From positions 609,300 to 673,299 of the forward strand of contig NZ_DJKE01000008.1 of assembly GCF_002434505.1 (NCBI RefSeq): a DNA stretch of 64,000 nt. The letters run 5' to 3'. Positions 1 through 9,655 of the stretch are shown here, in pieces. Source of the DNA: Brevundimonas sp. UBA6550 (GTDB lineage Bacteria > Pseudomonadota > Alphaproteobacteria > Caulobacterales > Caulobacteraceae). A model generated the notes under the pieces. It was not told the origin of the DNA. It was given only the letters and a program-made list of their open reading frames with translations, and did not search any database. The translations under genes and the position numbers were made by a program. The stretch's first letter is position 1; each line of letters starts with the position of its first letter.

Positions 1-578
1 AGTCGAACAAGGAAGTCATCCGCCTGCGCGAAAACCTGGAGCAGGTTCGTCGCGACGCCATGACCGACGCCCTGACCAACCTGGCCAACCGCAAGGCGTT
101 CGACGAGCGGCTGGAGGCCGCCTGCGCGCCCGACGACGCCTCGCCGCTGGCCCTGGCCATCCTCGACATCGACCATTTCAAGCGGTTCAACGACACCTGG
201 GGCCATCAGACCGGGGATCAGGTTCTGCGCTACGTCTCCACCGTCCTGTCCAACATCTGCGGCAAGCACCGATTCGCCGCCCGGTTCGGCGGCGAGGAGT
301 TCGCGATCATCTTCCCAGGCGAAAGCGCCGGCGTGGTGATGGCCGCCCTTGAAAGCATCCGCAGCGACGTGGCCTCGCGCGCCCTGCGCCGCCGCTCGAC
401 CAACGACGACCTGGGCTCCGTCACCGTCTCGGCCGGTTTCGCTCAGCGCCGCAAGGGCGAGACGGCCGCCAGCCTGCTGGAGCGCGCCGACGCCGCCCTC
501 TACGATTCCAAGCGCAAGGGCCGCAACTGCATCACCGCCGCCCCTGCGGCGGACCCGGCGCCGCGACAAGTCGCCTGA
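1..578 (+). CDS. GGDEF diguanylate cyclase, C-terminal part (5' end outside window)
   Basis: Makes cyclic di-GMP from two GTP, judged by its GGDEF domain. The frame is open back to the window edge (first full codon at base 3), and a short helical linker leads into the MTDALTNLANR start of the domain. The metal-binding DIDHFKRFND stretch and an active-site GGEEF are intact, so catalysis is expected. The RxxD inhibitory site that normally sits just before the signature is absent (GKHR there), so product feedback at that site is unlikely. The sensory N-terminus is not seen, so the signal is unknown. An ATG at 60 lies inside the domain start and is probably not the real start. Confidence 0.88.
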   Translation, partial: SNKEVIRLRENLEQVRRDAMTDALTNLANRKAFDERLEAACAPDDASPLALAILDIDHFKRFNDTWGHQTGDQVLRYVSTVLSNICGKHRFAARFGGEEFAIIFPGESAGVVMAALESIRSDVASRALRRRSTNDDLGSVTVSAGFAQRRKGETAASLLERADAALYDSKRKGRNCITAAPAADPAPRQVA

Positions 579-620
579 CAAAGGGCCTGACAAGGCCAAG
601 CTTTCTGCCATAGTCGCCCG

Positions 621-1373
621 ATGCGCAGTTTCGCCTTCAACATCGCCTACTGGATCCTGTCGATCGGCTATGGCCTGACCGCCGCCTTCGCGGCGCTGGC
701 GCCCGGTCGCGGGCCTGCCAGCTGGGTCATCCGCCGCTATGTGATGCGCATGGTCCAGGCCATGGCGATTTTCGCCGGCATCCGCCTGCGCGTGCTGGGC
801 AGGGAGCGACTGCCCGCCGGGGCCTTCATCATCGCCTCCAAGCACCAGAGCTGGGGCGACGGCTTCGCGACCTATGACCAGTTCGACGACCTGGCCTTCG
901 TCACCGGCGACCATCTGGAGAAATTCCCCCTGCTGGGCGGGGTGCTGAAGAAGCTGGGCGCCATCGTCGTCAACTCCTGCGGCGGCCATGAGGCCCGCAA
1001 GGCCCTGGCCATGCGGGCCGCCGAAGCCCGCGCCGAAAACCGCAGGATCCTGATCTACCCCGAGGGTCACCTGGCCCCGGTCGGCAAGAAGTTCAAATAC
1101 CGTTCCGGCGTCTGGCACATGTATCGCGACTTCGACATGCCGGTGGTGCCCCTGGCCACCAATCTCGGCCTGTTCTGGCCCGAGGAGAAGTACGAGAAAC
1201 ACGCCGGCACGGCCACGCTCGACTTCCTGGAACCGATCCCGACCGGCCTGCCCAAGGACGAATTCCTGGCCCGCCTGGAAGCCGTGATCGAGGCCCGCAC
1301 CGCCGAACTGGTCGCCGAGGCTGCGGGTCAGCCCGTGTCGCCTGCCATGCTGATCGACACGCCGACTAAGTAA
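621..1373 (+). CDS. PlsC-like 1-acylglycerol-3-phosphate acyltransferase family protein
   Basis: Membrane lipid acyltransferase of 250 aa. The family transfers an acyl chain to lysophosphatidic acid or a related acceptor at the inner membrane. A hydrophobic N-terminal segment is followed by the catalytic H-x4-D box (HQSWGD, H75 and D80) and by YPEGH at 146-150, the counterpart of the FPEGTR acceptor-binding motif. The exact acceptor cannot be read from sequence; ornithine-lipid acyltransferases look similar. It starts 42 bases after the GGDEF gene with no clear Shine-Dalgarno, so it may be cotranscribed with it. Its end overlaps the convergent tfoX-like gene by 8 bases. Confidence 0.85.
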   Translation: MRSFAFNIAYWILSIGYGLTAAFAALAPGRGPASWVIRRYVMRMVQAMAIFAGIRLRVLGRERLPAGAFIIASKHQSWGDGFATYDQFDDLAFVTGDHLEKFPLLGGVLKKLGAIVVNSCGGHEARKALAMRAAEARAENRRILIYPEGHLAPVGKKFKYRSGVWHMYRDFDMPVVPLATNLGLFWPEEKYEKHAGTATLDFLEPIPTGLPKDEFLARLEAVIEARTAELVAEAAGQPVSPAMLIDTPTK

Positions 1374-1725
1374 CGGGTCTCGGCTTCTTCCCCGAGGCCT
1401 TCTTCACCGCCACCTCCAGCGAGCGCCGCGCCCAGGCGACCGCTTCCTCGGGATCGTCCAGCGCGGTCTCCGGCAGGGTCCAATAGCTCATGCTCATCGT
1501 CCGCCCATCCTTGGTCGGAAAGGTGAACGGTCGCGACCCGGCCGCCACGAACGCCTCGCCCAGACCGTCATCGCCCTTCAGCCACACCACGCCGTCGTCC
1601 AGCAGGGCGAAGATCACGCCCGAGGCGTATACCCCCGCCCCGCCGAACATCCGCTTGATCTCCAGCCGCCCCAGGCCCGCGAAATGCTCGCGCACCCATT
1701 CGCCGAAGTCGGCATCGTAGGCCAC
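1366..1725 (-). CDS. TfoX N-terminal domain protein
   Basis: A 119-aa protein matching the TfoX N-terminal domain, with the typical RMFGGAGVYASGVIFAL stretch near residues 25-41 and a basic C-terminal tail. The domain is named after a competence regulator, but stand-alone copies like this have no established biochemical role. It starts one base after the stop of sufA, so it reads as the last gene of the suf operon. Whether it takes part in Fe-S assembly is unknown. It ends inside the 3' end of the convergent acyltransferase gene. Confidence 0.8.
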   Translation of the reverse strand: MAYDADFGEWVREHFAGLGRLEIKRMFGGAGVYASGVIFALLDDGVVWLKGDDGLGEAFVAAGSRPFTFPTKDGRTMSMSYWTLPETALDDPEEAVAWARRSLEVAVKKASGKKPRPVT

Positions 1726-1726
1726 G

Positions 1727-2116
1727 TCAGGCGCTGGCGGCCGGAACGATGGTCACGCTCTCTCCACAGCCGCAGGCGTCGGTCTGGTTCGGATTGTTGA
1801 ACACGAATTTGGACGAAAGCCGCGTCGTCTCGTAGTCGATCTCGGTGCCGATCAGGAACAGCACGGCCTTGGGCTCGATCAGTACGGTCACGCCCTTGTC
1901 CTCGACCACCTCGTCCAGCGGCTCGACCGCATCGGCATAGGCGAAGGTGTATTCCTGCCCCGCGCAGCCGCCGTTCTTTATGCCGATCCGCAGGCCGATG
2001 TGGGCGTTCTCGGCGTTGTCCAGGATTTCGCGCACGCGCTCGGCGGCGGCCTCGGTCAGAGTGACGGCCTTGGGCCGCGGACGACGCGGGCGGGATGTGG
2101 CTTGAAGCTGGGTCAT
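1727..2116 (-). CDS. sufA: A-type Fe-S carrier SufA/IscA-like
   Basis: A 129-aa Fe-S carrier that takes a cluster from the SufBCD scaffold and passes it to apoproteins. The three conserved cysteines are present: one in GGCAGQEY and two in the terminal CGCGES motif. The start at 2116 is chosen because its ATG shares one base with the stop of sufT (TGATG), and because upstream residues in this frame lie inside sufT and do not resemble the family. The first 15 or so residues are a basic extension. It is the eighth SUF protein of the operon, counting from iscR and leaving out the small membrane protein. Confidence 0.92.
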   Translation of the reverse strand: MTQLQATSRPRRPRPKAVTLTEAAAERVREILDNAENAHIGLRIGIKNGGCAGQEYTFAYADAVEPLDEVVEDKGVTVLIEPKAVLFLIGTEIDYETTRLSSKFVFNNPNQTDACGCGESVTIVPAASA

Positions 2117-2505
2117 CAGAACATGTTCAGGGCCAGCTTGGCCTCGTCGCTCATCTTGGAGGCGTCCCACGGCGGGTCGAACACCAGATTGGCCTTGGCG
2201 CTGCGCACGCCCTCGACCTTCTCCACCGCCGTTTCGACCCAGCCCGGCATCTCGCCCGCCACCGGACAGCCCGGCGCCGTCAGCGTCATATCCACCACCA
2301 CGTCGCGGTCGTCATTGACGTCCACGCGATAGATCAGACCCAACTCATAGATATCGACCGGAATTTCCGGGTCATAGACCGACTTCAGCGCCTCGATCAG
2401 CTGATCGGTCAGAATGTCGAGCTCGGCCTGCGACAGGGCGCTCTTCTGGGGTTCGTCCCAGGCGTCCTTGAAGGTGTCGCTGTCCTGAATGGTGTTGTCT
2501 GTCAT
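2116..2505 (-). CDS. sufT: SufT, DUF59/MIP18-like Fe-S assembly factor
   Basis: A 129-aa protein of the DUF59 (MIP18) family. SufT proteins help mature Fe-S enzymes under high demand, but the mechanism is not settled. The family core VYDPEIPVDIYELGLIY is present, as is the later TLTAPGCPV motif with its conserved cysteine. The N-terminal 35 or so residues are an acidic extension. It lies 4 bases after sufS and is translationally linked to sufA by a one-base overlap. Those neighbours point to Fe-S work rather than the phenylacetate pathway, where the paralogue PaaD occurs. Confidence 0.92.
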   Translation of the reverse strand: MTDNTIQDSDTFKDAWDEPQKSALSQAELDILTDQLIEALKSVYDPEIPVDIYELGLIYRVDVNDDRDVVVDMTLTAPGCPVAGEMPGWVETAVEKVEGVRSAKANLVFDPPWDASKMSDEAKLALNMF

Positions 2506-2509
2506 CGGC

Positions 2510-3748
2510 TTACACGAAGAAGTTCCGCGCCTTGATCAGCGCATCCACGAAGGCGTCGGCATCCTCCATGGTGTTATATAGGGCGAAGGAGGCGCGGGTG
2601 CTCGACGCCACGCCCAATCTTTTCGCCAGCGGCTCGGCGCAGTGGGTTCCGGCCCGCACGGCGACGCCGTATCGGTCCATGATCTGAGCCACGTCATGGG
2701 CGTGCGCCCCCTCGACGGCGAAGGTCAGGATCGCGCCCTTGCGTTCCGTCTGGCCCAGAATCCGCAGCCAGTTCTGACCCTGCAGCCGATCCACGGCCCG
2801 CCGATACAGGGCATGCTCGTGCGCCTGCACCGCCGCGCGATCATACTGCGCCAACCAGTCCAGCGCCGCGCCCAGACCGATGGCTTCCAGGATCGGCGGC
2901 GTGCCGGCCTCGAACCGATGCGGCGGCTTGGCATATGTGATCCGGTCCTGCTCGACCCGTTCGATCATCTCCCCGCCCCCCTGATAGGGCGGCAGGGCCT
3001 CCAGCGCCTCGGCCTTGCCATACAGGGCGCCGATGCCGGTGGGGCCGAACAGCTTGTGACCTGTGATCACATAGAAGTCGCAGCCGATGGCCTGAACATC
3101 GGGCGTCGCATGGACCGCGCTCTGACAGCCGTCGATCAGCACCTGCGCGCTAACCCCATGGGCCAGTCGCGTGATCTCGGCGACCGGATTGATCGTCCCC
3201 AGCACGTTCGACATGTGGGTGACCGCGACCATGCGCGTCCTGGGCCCCAGCAGATCGGCGTAGGCCGCCATGTCCAACGCGCCGTCATCCGTGATCGGCG
3301 CCCATTTCAACACCGCCCCGTGCTGCTCGCGCAGGAAATGCCACGGCACGATGTTGGAGTGGTGCTCCATTTCGGTGACGATGATCTCGTCGCCCGGCTG
3401 GATCGACAGGCCCAGCCCATGTGCCACCAGATTTATCGCCTCAGTCCCGCCCTTGGTCCAAACGACCTGTTCCGAGGTTTCCGCATTCAGGAAGCGAGCG
3501 ACGATTTCGCGCGCCTTTTCGAACGCCTCGGTCGCCTCGTTCGACAGGGTGTGCAGGCCGCGGTGGACGTTCGCGTAGCCGCCCTCCATCGTCGCCACCA
3601 GAGCGTCGATCACCGCGCGCGGCTTCTGGGCCGAGGCCGCATTGTCCAGATAGATCAGCGGCTTGCCGTTCACCTGTCGCGACAGGATCGGGAACTGCGC
3701 CCGAACGGCGTAGGGATCGAAGGTGTTCACAGTCGCGCCGTCAGCCAT
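2510..3748 (-). CDS. sufS: SufS cysteine desulfurase (class II)
   Basis: PLP enzyme of 412 aa that strips sulfur from cysteine and supplies it as persulfide to the SUF scaffold. The PLP lysine is in ITGHKLFGPTG and the catalytic cysteine in RAGTHCAEPL, the group II layout without the long mobile loop. The ATG at 3748 is preferred because GAGAGGTGG precedes it at good spacing, although it overlaps sufD by 22 bases. A GTG at 3730 giving a 4-base GTGA overlap is a reasonable alternative. No sufE or sufU partner is seen nearby. A second desulfurase lies at the head of the same operon. Confidence 0.93.
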   Translation of the reverse strand: MADGATVNTFDPYAVRAQFPILSRQVNGKPLIYLDNAASAQKPRAVIDALVATMEGGYANVHRGLHTLSNEATEAFEKAREIVARFLNAETSEQVVWTKGGTEAINLVAHGLGLSIQPGDEIIVTEMEHHSNIVPWHFLREQHGAVLKWAPITDDGALDMAAYADLLGPRTRMVAVTHMSNVLGTINPVAEITRLAHGVSAQVLIDGCQSAVHATPDVQAIGCDFYVITGHKLFGPTGIGALYGKAEALEALPPYQGGGEMIERVEQDRITYAKPPHRFEAGTPPILEAIGLGAALDWLAQYDRAAVQAHEHALYRRAVDRLQGQNWLRILGQTERKGAILTFAVEGAHAHDVAQIMDRYGVAVRAGTHCAEPLAKRLGVASSTRASFALYNTMEDADAFVDALIKARNFFV

Positions 3749-4749
3749 TCCCGCGCCACCTCTCTCGCGCCGTCGTGCTCGATCCGGTCGATGACCTCGA
3801 TGAGGAAGGCTTGGGTCAGCAGGGCGCGGGCCTCGTCGGCCGGAATGCCGCGCTGCTGCATGTAGAACAGGGCGCTTTCGTCCAGCGTCCCCAACGTATT
3901 GCCGTGCGCGCACTGCACGTCGTCGGCATAGATGATCAGTTCCGGCTTGGCGTCGATCTCGGCCCGCTCGCTGGCGATCAGGGCGTGATGGCCCATCCGC
4001 GCATCGGTGCCGTCCGCCCCGCGCTCGACCACGATCTTGCCCTGGAAGACGCCGCGCGCGGTATCGCGGGCCACGCCCTTGATCAACTGGCTGGTCGCGC
4101 CGTCATGCTCGACGTGGCGCACCACGCTGGTCAAATCCGCATGACGCGATCCGTTCAGCAGATACAGGCCGTCGGCCTGGACCTTCGCGCCCTGGGCATA
4201 GTGGGTGATGCGGGTCTCGATCCGCTGCAGCTTGGCGCCGGTCGTGATGACAGTCTGGCGATAGACGCCGCCCGCCTCGACCTTCACATGGGCCTCGGCG
4301 ATGGAGATGGCGTCCTCCGGCTCCTCTACAAGGACGACGCGCGTGACTTCAGCGCCGGCGGCCACGTCCAGCTCCAGCGTATTGTGGGCCACATAGGCCG
4401 AGCCGGCGCCTTCATGGCTCTCCAGCAGCAGTAGCCGCGCCCCGGCCCGTGCTGACACCCGCGCGCTGGCGGTGTGGCCAGTCCCAACGGCGTCAGACAC
4501 ATAGCGCAGCCGCAGCGTTCGCTCGCCCGAGGCGATGAAGTCGGTCACGCCCACCGCGCGCCCATTGGCGAAAACAATGGCCTCGCCGCCGAGGCCGTCG
4601 AATGCGCCCGTAGACGCGATTTCAGCCGCAGCCGACGGCTCCGGCGCCTCACGAAGATAGCGCTTCAGATCGCTGTACTTCCACGCTTCTGCCCGCCGCG
4701 ACGGAAAGGTGTCGGCATCGGCCAAGTCGATGTTGAAGGCGGCGCTCAT
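3727..4749 (-). CDS. sufD: SufD scaffold subunit
   Basis: A 340-aa subunit of the SufBC2D scaffold on which Fe-S clusters are built. It has the C-terminal beta-helix typical of the SufB/SufD family, including the HGNTLGTLDESALFYMQQRG region near residue 280. The start at 4749 gives MSAAFNIDL, and its ATG overlaps the stop of sufC by 4 bases (ATGA), so translation is probably coupled. Open frame further upstream belongs to the sufC region and is not SufD-like. It is shorter than enterobacterial SufD (about 420 aa), as is usual in alphaproteobacteria. Confidence 0.93.
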   Translation of the reverse strand: MSAAFNIDLADADTFPSRRAEAWKYSDLKRYLREAPEPSAAAEIASTGAFDGLGGEAIVFANGRAVGVTDFIASGERTLRLRYVSDAVGTGHTASARVSARAGARLLLLESHEGAGSAYVAHNTLELDVAAGAEVTRVVLVEEPEDAISIAEAHVKVEAGGVYRQTVITTGAKLQRIETRITHYAQGAKVQADGLYLLNGSRHADLTSVVRHVEHDGATSQLIKGVARDTARGVFQGKIVVERGADGTDARMGHHALIASERAEIDAKPELIIYADDVQCAHGNTLGTLDESALFYMQQRGIPADEARALLTQAFLIEVIDRIEHDGAREVAREWLTARL

Positions 4750-5495
4750 GCAGCCTCGGGAAGATATTTGTCGTACCCTTCCGCCTCCAGTTGCAGCGCC
4801 AGTTCCGGCCCGCCCGAGGCCACGATGCGGCCGCCGGCCAGCACATGGACCCGGTCGGGTTTGATGTAGTCCAGCAGGCGCTGGTAGTGGGTGATGACCA
4901 GCATGGCGCGGTCGGGACGACGCAGCGCGTTCACCCCTTCCGACACGATGCGCAGGGCGTCGATGTCCAGGCCGGAATCCGTCTCGTCCAGGATCAGCAG
5001 CGACGGCTCCAGCAGGGCCATCTGCAGGATTTCCATCCGCTTTTTCTCGCCGCCGGAGAAGCCGACGTTCAGCGGCCGCTTCAGCATGTCGAAGTCCATC
5101 TTCAACGCCTTGGACGCTTCGCGCACCAGCTTCAGAAAGGCCGGCGCCGCCACCTCCTCCTCGCCCCGCGCCCGTCGCTGGGCATTCAGCGCCGTCCGCA
5201 CAAAGGTCAGAGCCGGCACGCCAGGGATTTCGATCGGATACTGGAAGGACAGGAACACCCCCTTGGCCGCCCGCTCGGCCGGGTCCAGCTCCAGCAGGTC
5301 CTCGCCCGCCCATTCGACCGACCCTTCGGTCGCCTCATAGCCGGGCCGACCCGACAGGGCATAGCCCAGCGTCGACTTCCCCGCGCCGTTCGGCCCCATG
5401 ATGGCGTGCACCTCGCCGGCGGGAACGTCGAGCGTCAGTCCCTTGAGAATCGGCTTGTCGCCGACGGAGACGTGGAGGTTGTTGATGGAAAGCAT
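4746..5495 (-). CDS. sufC: SufC ATPase of the Fe-S scaffold
   Basis: Cytosolic ABC-type ATPase of 249 aa that powers conformational changes in the SufBC2D scaffold. Walker A (GPNGAGKST, residues 34-42), the signature SGGEKKR and Walker B ending LLILDETDSGLD are all present. LDETDSGLD, with Thr-Asp in place of the usual Pro-Thr, is characteristic of SufC. The ATG at 5495 gives the family-standard MLSINNLHV. It lies 5 bases after the small membrane-protein gene and overlaps sufD by 4 bases. Confidence 0.95.
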   Translation of the reverse strand: MLSINNLHVSVGDKPILKGLTLDVPAGEVHAIMGPNGAGKSTLGYALSGRPGYEATEGSVEWAGEDLLELDPAERAAKGVFLSFQYPIEIPGVPALTFVRTALNAQRRARGEEEVAAPAFLKLVREASKALKMDFDMLKRPLNVGFSGGEKKRMEILQMALLEPSLLILDETDSGLDIDALRIVSEGVNALRRPDRAMLVITHYQRLLDYIKPDRVHVLAGGRIVASGGPELALQLEAEGYDKYLPEAA

Positions 5496-5500
5496 GGTTC

Positions 5501-5730
5501 TCACAGGTCCGAACGAGTGGACACAAAGCCGTTGTAAGCGATGATCAAAATGGCCAGTGCGCCGAGGATGATCTGGCCGAAGGTCTTCTGCCCATTGAAA
5601 AGCAAGGCGAAGCCGGTTGCGCCAAGAGTAAGGAAAGCGCCGAGGCCGATAAGACCAAAACGACGCGCCTTCGGTCCCTTGGAGTAAAAGCCGGTTACCC
5701 GACGATTGAAAAAGCGCTGGTGGAAGCTGG

Positions 5731-5734
<4 letters not shown>
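5501..5734 (-). CDS. small two-helix membrane protein inside the suf operon
   Basis: A 77-aa protein I do not recognise. A basic N-terminus (about 25 residues) is followed by two predicted membrane helices, roughly 26-46 and 53-70, joined by a short FNGQKTFGQ turn. Its ATG overlaps the sufB stop by 4 bases and its own stop is 5 bases before sufC, so it is embedded in a tightly coupled operon. Codon use is visibly less GC-rich than in the genes on either side. The SUF scaffold is soluble, so a membrane partner here is unexpected. Function unknown. Confidence 0.8.
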
Positions 5735-7196
<1,462 letters not shown>

Positions 7197-7197
<1 letters not shown>

Positions 7198-8336
7198 CAG
7201 GCGACCTCTCTCACACGCTCGGCGGCGCGTGTCTTATGCTTGGTGTAGGCGGCGACCCAGGCGTCGGCGAACCTTGCCCAGTCATTTTCACTCGTGCCCC
7301 AGCCGCCGGAGACGCGCACGCCCCCGGTCGCCAGGGTGTTCAGGCCCATGGCGCTGATGGTCTTTGACGGCTTGACCTTGCCCGACGAACAGGCCGAGCC
7401 GGCCGACACCATGACGCCGGTCAGGTCCAGCGTGATCAACTGCTGCGGACTGTCCCAGCCCTCGACCGCCATGAACAGGGTGTTGGGCAGGCGCGGAGCC
7501 GCGCCGCCGATGATGACGGCGCCCGCCGCCCTGACCTTGGCCTCGGCCGCATCGCGCCAAGCGGCGTGCGATTGCATCGCCTCCAGATCACGCGCGGCGC
7601 AGTCGGCGGCGACGCCGAACCCGGCGATGCCCGGCACATTCTCGGTTCCGGCGCGCAGGCCGCGCTCCTGTCCGGCGCCGTGCAGAATGCGGACGCCCGA
7701 CACGCCTTCCTTCAGGATCAGCGCGCCCACGCCCTGCGGCCCGCCCAGTTTGTGCGCCGACAGGGTCAATGTGTCCGCGTCCCATGCCCGGATATCCACG
7801 GCGATCTTGCCCGCCGACTGGATCGCATCGACGTGCAGCCAGCCGCCCGCCGCCCGCACCAGCACGGCCGCCTCGGCGATCGGCTGGATCACGCCGCTTT
7901 CATTGTTCGCATGATGGATGGCCACCACGGCCCGGCCCGGACGGTTCAGCGCCTGCGCCAACCACTCCAGATCGACCACGCCGTTCGCATCGACCGGCAG
8001 CATCTCGACTGGCGCCCCCGCATTCGCGGCAGCCTCGGCCACGCACGGATGCTCGGTCGCCGACACGATCAACCGCTCGCAGCCCGCCGCCAGCGCACTG
8101 GCGATGCCTTGGGCGTTGGCCTCGGTGCCGCCGCTGTTGAACACCACCGCCGTCGGGTCCGCCCCGACCAGTTCTCCGACCTGCGCCCGCGCGGTTTCGA
8201 CCCGCGCCCTTGCACGCCTGCCCGCCGCATGGACCGCCGAGGGGTTGCCGTTGTCGGCCAGGGCCTTAGCCATGATCTCCAGCACTTCCGGCCGCACCAG
8301 GCCCGAGGCGTTGTAATCCAGATAGACGCCGGTCAT
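7197..8336 (-). CDS. NifS/IscS-like cysteine desulfurase (class I)
   Basis: PLP-dependent cysteine desulfurase of 379 aa. The PLP lysine lies in [11 protein letters not shown] and the catalytic cysteine in [14 protein letters not shown], the longer loop of group I enzymes, unlike SufS later in the operon. The start at 8336 gives [12 protein letters not shown] and overlaps iscR by 4 bases; earlier codons lie within iscR. This enzyme between iscR and sufB, with sufS as well, is a recurring alphaproteobacterial arrangement. Which enzyme is the main sulfur donor cannot be told from sequence. Confidence 0.92.
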
Positions 8337-8812
8337 GCCGCGACCCCCACGGCGGACGCCGCGACATTGCGACGACGCTGGCTGGTGCGGTTCATCACCA
8401 CATCCTCCAGCGACACGCCTGCCAGATAGCGATGGATCTCGTCGCCCAGGTCTTCCCACAGATTATGCGTGATGCAGCGTTCGCCGGCCAGCATACAGCC
8501 CTTTGGCGAGCCATGGGCCACGCAGCGCGTCGCCCGGATCGGCTCATCCACCGCCAGAACGATTTCCGCCACCACCGTCTCGTGCGCCGCCTTGGCCAGA
8601 CGGTATCCGCCGCCCGGTCCGCGCACGCTTTTGACCAGTTCGCTCTTCCTCAGTCGGGCGAACAACTGTTCCAGATAGCTCAGCGAAATCTCTTGGCGCG
8701 CGGCGATTTCGGCCAGCGACACGGCCCGGATTTCGCCGCCCTCGCCGCGTCCGTTCTTGGCCAGATCGGCCATCGCCATCACGGCGTATCGTCCCTTGGT
8801 CGACAGACGCAT
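8333..8812 (-). CDS. iscR: IscR-type Rrf2 regulator of the suf operon
   Basis: Rrf2-family transcription factor of 159 aa with an N-terminal winged helix-turn-helix and three conserved cysteines, C97, C106 and C113, plus His116 in CITHNLW. These are the likely [2Fe-2S] ligands, as in IscR. As first gene of the operon it probably senses Fe-S status and represses its own transcription when clusters are plentiful; this is inference from the family. A weak GAAGGTG lies just before the ATG. The divergent upstream region carries an inverted repeat at 8888-8917. Confidence 0.92.
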   Translation of the reverse strand: MRLSTKGRYAVMAMADLAKNGRGEGGEIRAVSLAEIAARQEISLSYLEQLFARLRKSELVKSVRGPGGGYRLAKAAHETVVAEIVLAVDEPIRATRCVAHGSPKGCMLAGERCITHNLWEDLGDEIHRYLAGVSLEDVVMNRTSQRRRNVAASAVGVAA

Positions 8813-8887
8813 TTCGCACCTTCAAAAATTGCGCGCTTTTCGGGGCTCCTGTGCTAGAACCCGCGCCTTCGCAAAGGCGGCGCGCTT

Positions 8888-8917
8888 GCGGAGGGACTTA
8901 TAAAGTCCCACCTCCGC
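8888..8917. promoter_or_regulatory. inverted repeat in the iscR / hydrolase divergent intergenic region
   Basis: An inner perfect repeat GGGACTT-ATA-AAGTCCC (8893-8909) is extended by outer arms GCGGAGG and CCTCCGC, giving a near-continuous palindrome about 75 bases upstream of the iscR start and 54 bases before the hydrolase start. No T-run follows on either strand, so a terminator is unlikely. An operator for IscR or another regulator is the simplest reading, but I cannot match it to a known IscR box with certainty. Confidence 0.4.
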
Positions 8918-8970
8918 GGTCAAGTATTACGCACTCGCGAAATGACAGTTGAACGGATTCCAGAGCCCCT

Positions 8971-9621
8971 ATGCCTGAAGTCATCCTGCCCGGCGCCTCC
9001 GGTCGCATCGAAGGCCGCTATTCTCCGGGCAAGCGCCCGAACGCCCCCATCGCCCTGATTCTGCACCCGCACCCCAAGGCGGGCGGTCATATGAACAACC
9101 CGGTCGCGGTCACCCTGCACCAGCTGTTCCAGCAGCGCGGCTTTGCGACCCTGCGCTACAACTCGCGCGGCGTGGGCAAATCGCAGGGCGAGTTCGACAG
9201 CGGCATCGGCGAGCTGGCGGACGCCGCCACGGCGCTGGACTGGCTTCAGTCGAACAACCCCGGCGCCAGCCAGACCTGGGTCGCCGGCTATCAGTTCGGC
9301 GCCTATATCGGCATGCAACTGCTGATGCGCCGCCCGGAGACGGACGGCTTCATCTCGGTGTCGCCGCCGTCGAACATGTACGACTTCAGCTTCCTGGCCC
9401 CCTGCCCTGCCTCGGGCCTGTTCCTGCACGGCACGGCCGACACCATCGTTCCCCCGGTCGAGGTCGAGCGCGTCGTCAACAAGCTGCGCACCCAGAAGGG
9501 CATCGTCATCGACTACGAACTGGAAGAGGGCGCCAGCCACTTCTGGCAGGACCACATGAGCGCCGTCGAGCGCCGCGTCGGCGCCTATCTGGACAAGCGC
9601 CTGGAAGAAAAGCCGGCCTGA
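8971..9621 (+). CDS. alpha/beta hydrolase-fold protein lacking the serine nucleophile
   Basis: A 216-aa alpha/beta hydrolase-fold protein like the small COG2945 group (LHPHPKAGGHMNNPV start, RYNSRGVGKSQGEF). Where the nucleophile elbow should read G-x-S-x-G it reads GYQFG at 106-110, with glutamine (Q108) in place of serine. Asp157 (GTADTIV) and His190 (GASHFW), the likely other triad members, are kept. Hydrolase activity by the usual mechanism is therefore doubtful; a binding role is possible. It is transcribed away from iscR and is followed 34 bases later by ndh. Confidence 0.85.
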   Translation: MPEVILPGASGRIEGRYSPGKRPNAPIALILHPHPKAGGHMNNPVAVTLHQLFQQRGFATLRYNSRGVGKSQGEFDSGIGELADAATALDWLQSNNPGASQTWVAGYQFGAYIGMQLLMRRPETDGFISVSPPSNMYDFSFLAPCPASGLFLHGTADTIVPPVEVERVVNKLRTQKGIVIDYELEEGASHFWQDHMSAVERRVGAYLDKRLEEKPA

Positions 9622-9655
9622 CCCTAGATACGGGATCGCCTTCAGGAGACCCCGT

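Noticed and set aside
8888..8917. Intrinsic terminator
   Set aside because: The palindrome lies between two divergent starts, where no transcript needs ending, and lacks a T-run on both strands.
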